From: UBA1014 sp964344035
GTDB taxonomy: Bacteria; SAR324; NAC60-12
NCBI GenBank assembly: GCA_964344035.1
Contig: CAYFLK010000013.1
Span: forward strand, 1-63,778
Direction: 5' to 3'
DNA: 63,778 nt
Notes under the pieces: generated by a model
Told to the model about the DNA's origin: nothing
The model's database searches: none
The model's input: the letters and a program-made list of their open reading frames with translations, nothing else
Program-made: the position numbers and the translations under genes
Part shown: positions 63,683 through 63,778 of the stretch, one piece after another
Position numbering within the stretch: position 1 is the first letter of the stretch
How the letters are laid out: the number at the start of each line of letters is the position of its first letter

Positions 63683-63778
63683 TTTATATCTTTCGTCAGC
63701 TACGGAAAATTATTTAATAATTAATACCTAAATTGAGCGATTCTTAAAAAAGTAACGGAACATTACGATTATATTTTC

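Noticed and set aside
1..63778. CRISPR arrays, rRNA and ordinary tRNA genes
   Set aside because: I looked for regularly spaced repeats and cloverleaf signatures on both strands and found none other than the tRNA-like end of tmRNA.

Overview
This window looks like chromosome from a flagellated Gram-negative bacterium. It encodes LPS assembly (lptD, lptB) and Kdo activation (kdsB), two families of outer-membrane barrels, several lipoproteins, sigma-54, a flagellin with a sigma-28 type promoter, the haem exporter ccmB, and two selenoproteins read through in-frame UGA codons. The mix of ScfR-type regulator, FmdB zinc ribbon, LptB-RpoN neighbourhood and selenoproteins fits the broad deltaproteobacterial lineages (including SAR324-like groups), but I cannot place it more exactly. 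A run of 19 N at 40672-40690 shows that this is a scaffold, probably from a metagenome.

Layout. 0.4-9 kb: a MetY-like sulfhydrylase, an alpha/beta hydrolase, a second trans-sulfuration PLP gene broken by an in-frame TAA, flagellin, YggS, a GrdB-type selenoprotein and a nuclease-like secreted protein. 9-19 kb: lptD, an outer-membrane protein, two paralogous repeat-rich lipoproteins and a ScfR-type regulator. 19-26 kb: a repeat-rich spacer with a 187-bp MITE-like element, a YbbA/YbbP-like ABC pair, RarD, a B3/B4-domain protein and a membrane LytTR regulator. 26.4-34.6 kb: a probable envelope-lipid or lipoprotein trafficking locus (ATPase, two TPR-like proteins, BamA-type barrel, FtsX-type permease, LolA-like protein, outer-membrane protein), split by a vapBC pair whose vapC is dead. 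34.7-46.3 kb: housekeeping genes (mutS, coaD, rpsU, pspA, rpoN, lptB, fmdB, ccmB) plus a SelW-like selenoprotein with a textbook bacterial SECIS hairpin.

46.3-57.0 kb is a genomic island next to the 3' end of the tmRNA gene (ssrA). It holds four tightly packed small genes (three winged-helix-like proteins and one HEPN-like protein) that I cannot assign to a known system, a type III restriction-modification locus whose mod gene has an in-frame TAA, toxin-antitoxin-like genes between mod and res, and a large serine recombinase. The recombinase reading frame has no stop of its own and runs into ssrA. A perfect 44-bp copy of its 3' end lies inverted just upstream of it, and a longer imperfect inverted repeat brackets the cargo.

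57.0-63.7 kb: ssrA with a clear promoter and tag peptide, kdsB, a lipoprotein, prfB with the conserved +1 programmed frameshift, yajQ, and a lipoprotein S41/PDZ protease. The best candidates for new biology are the four-gene cluster, the ssrA island with its stopless recombinase, and the barrel/ABC/LolA-like locus with its LytTR-type sites.
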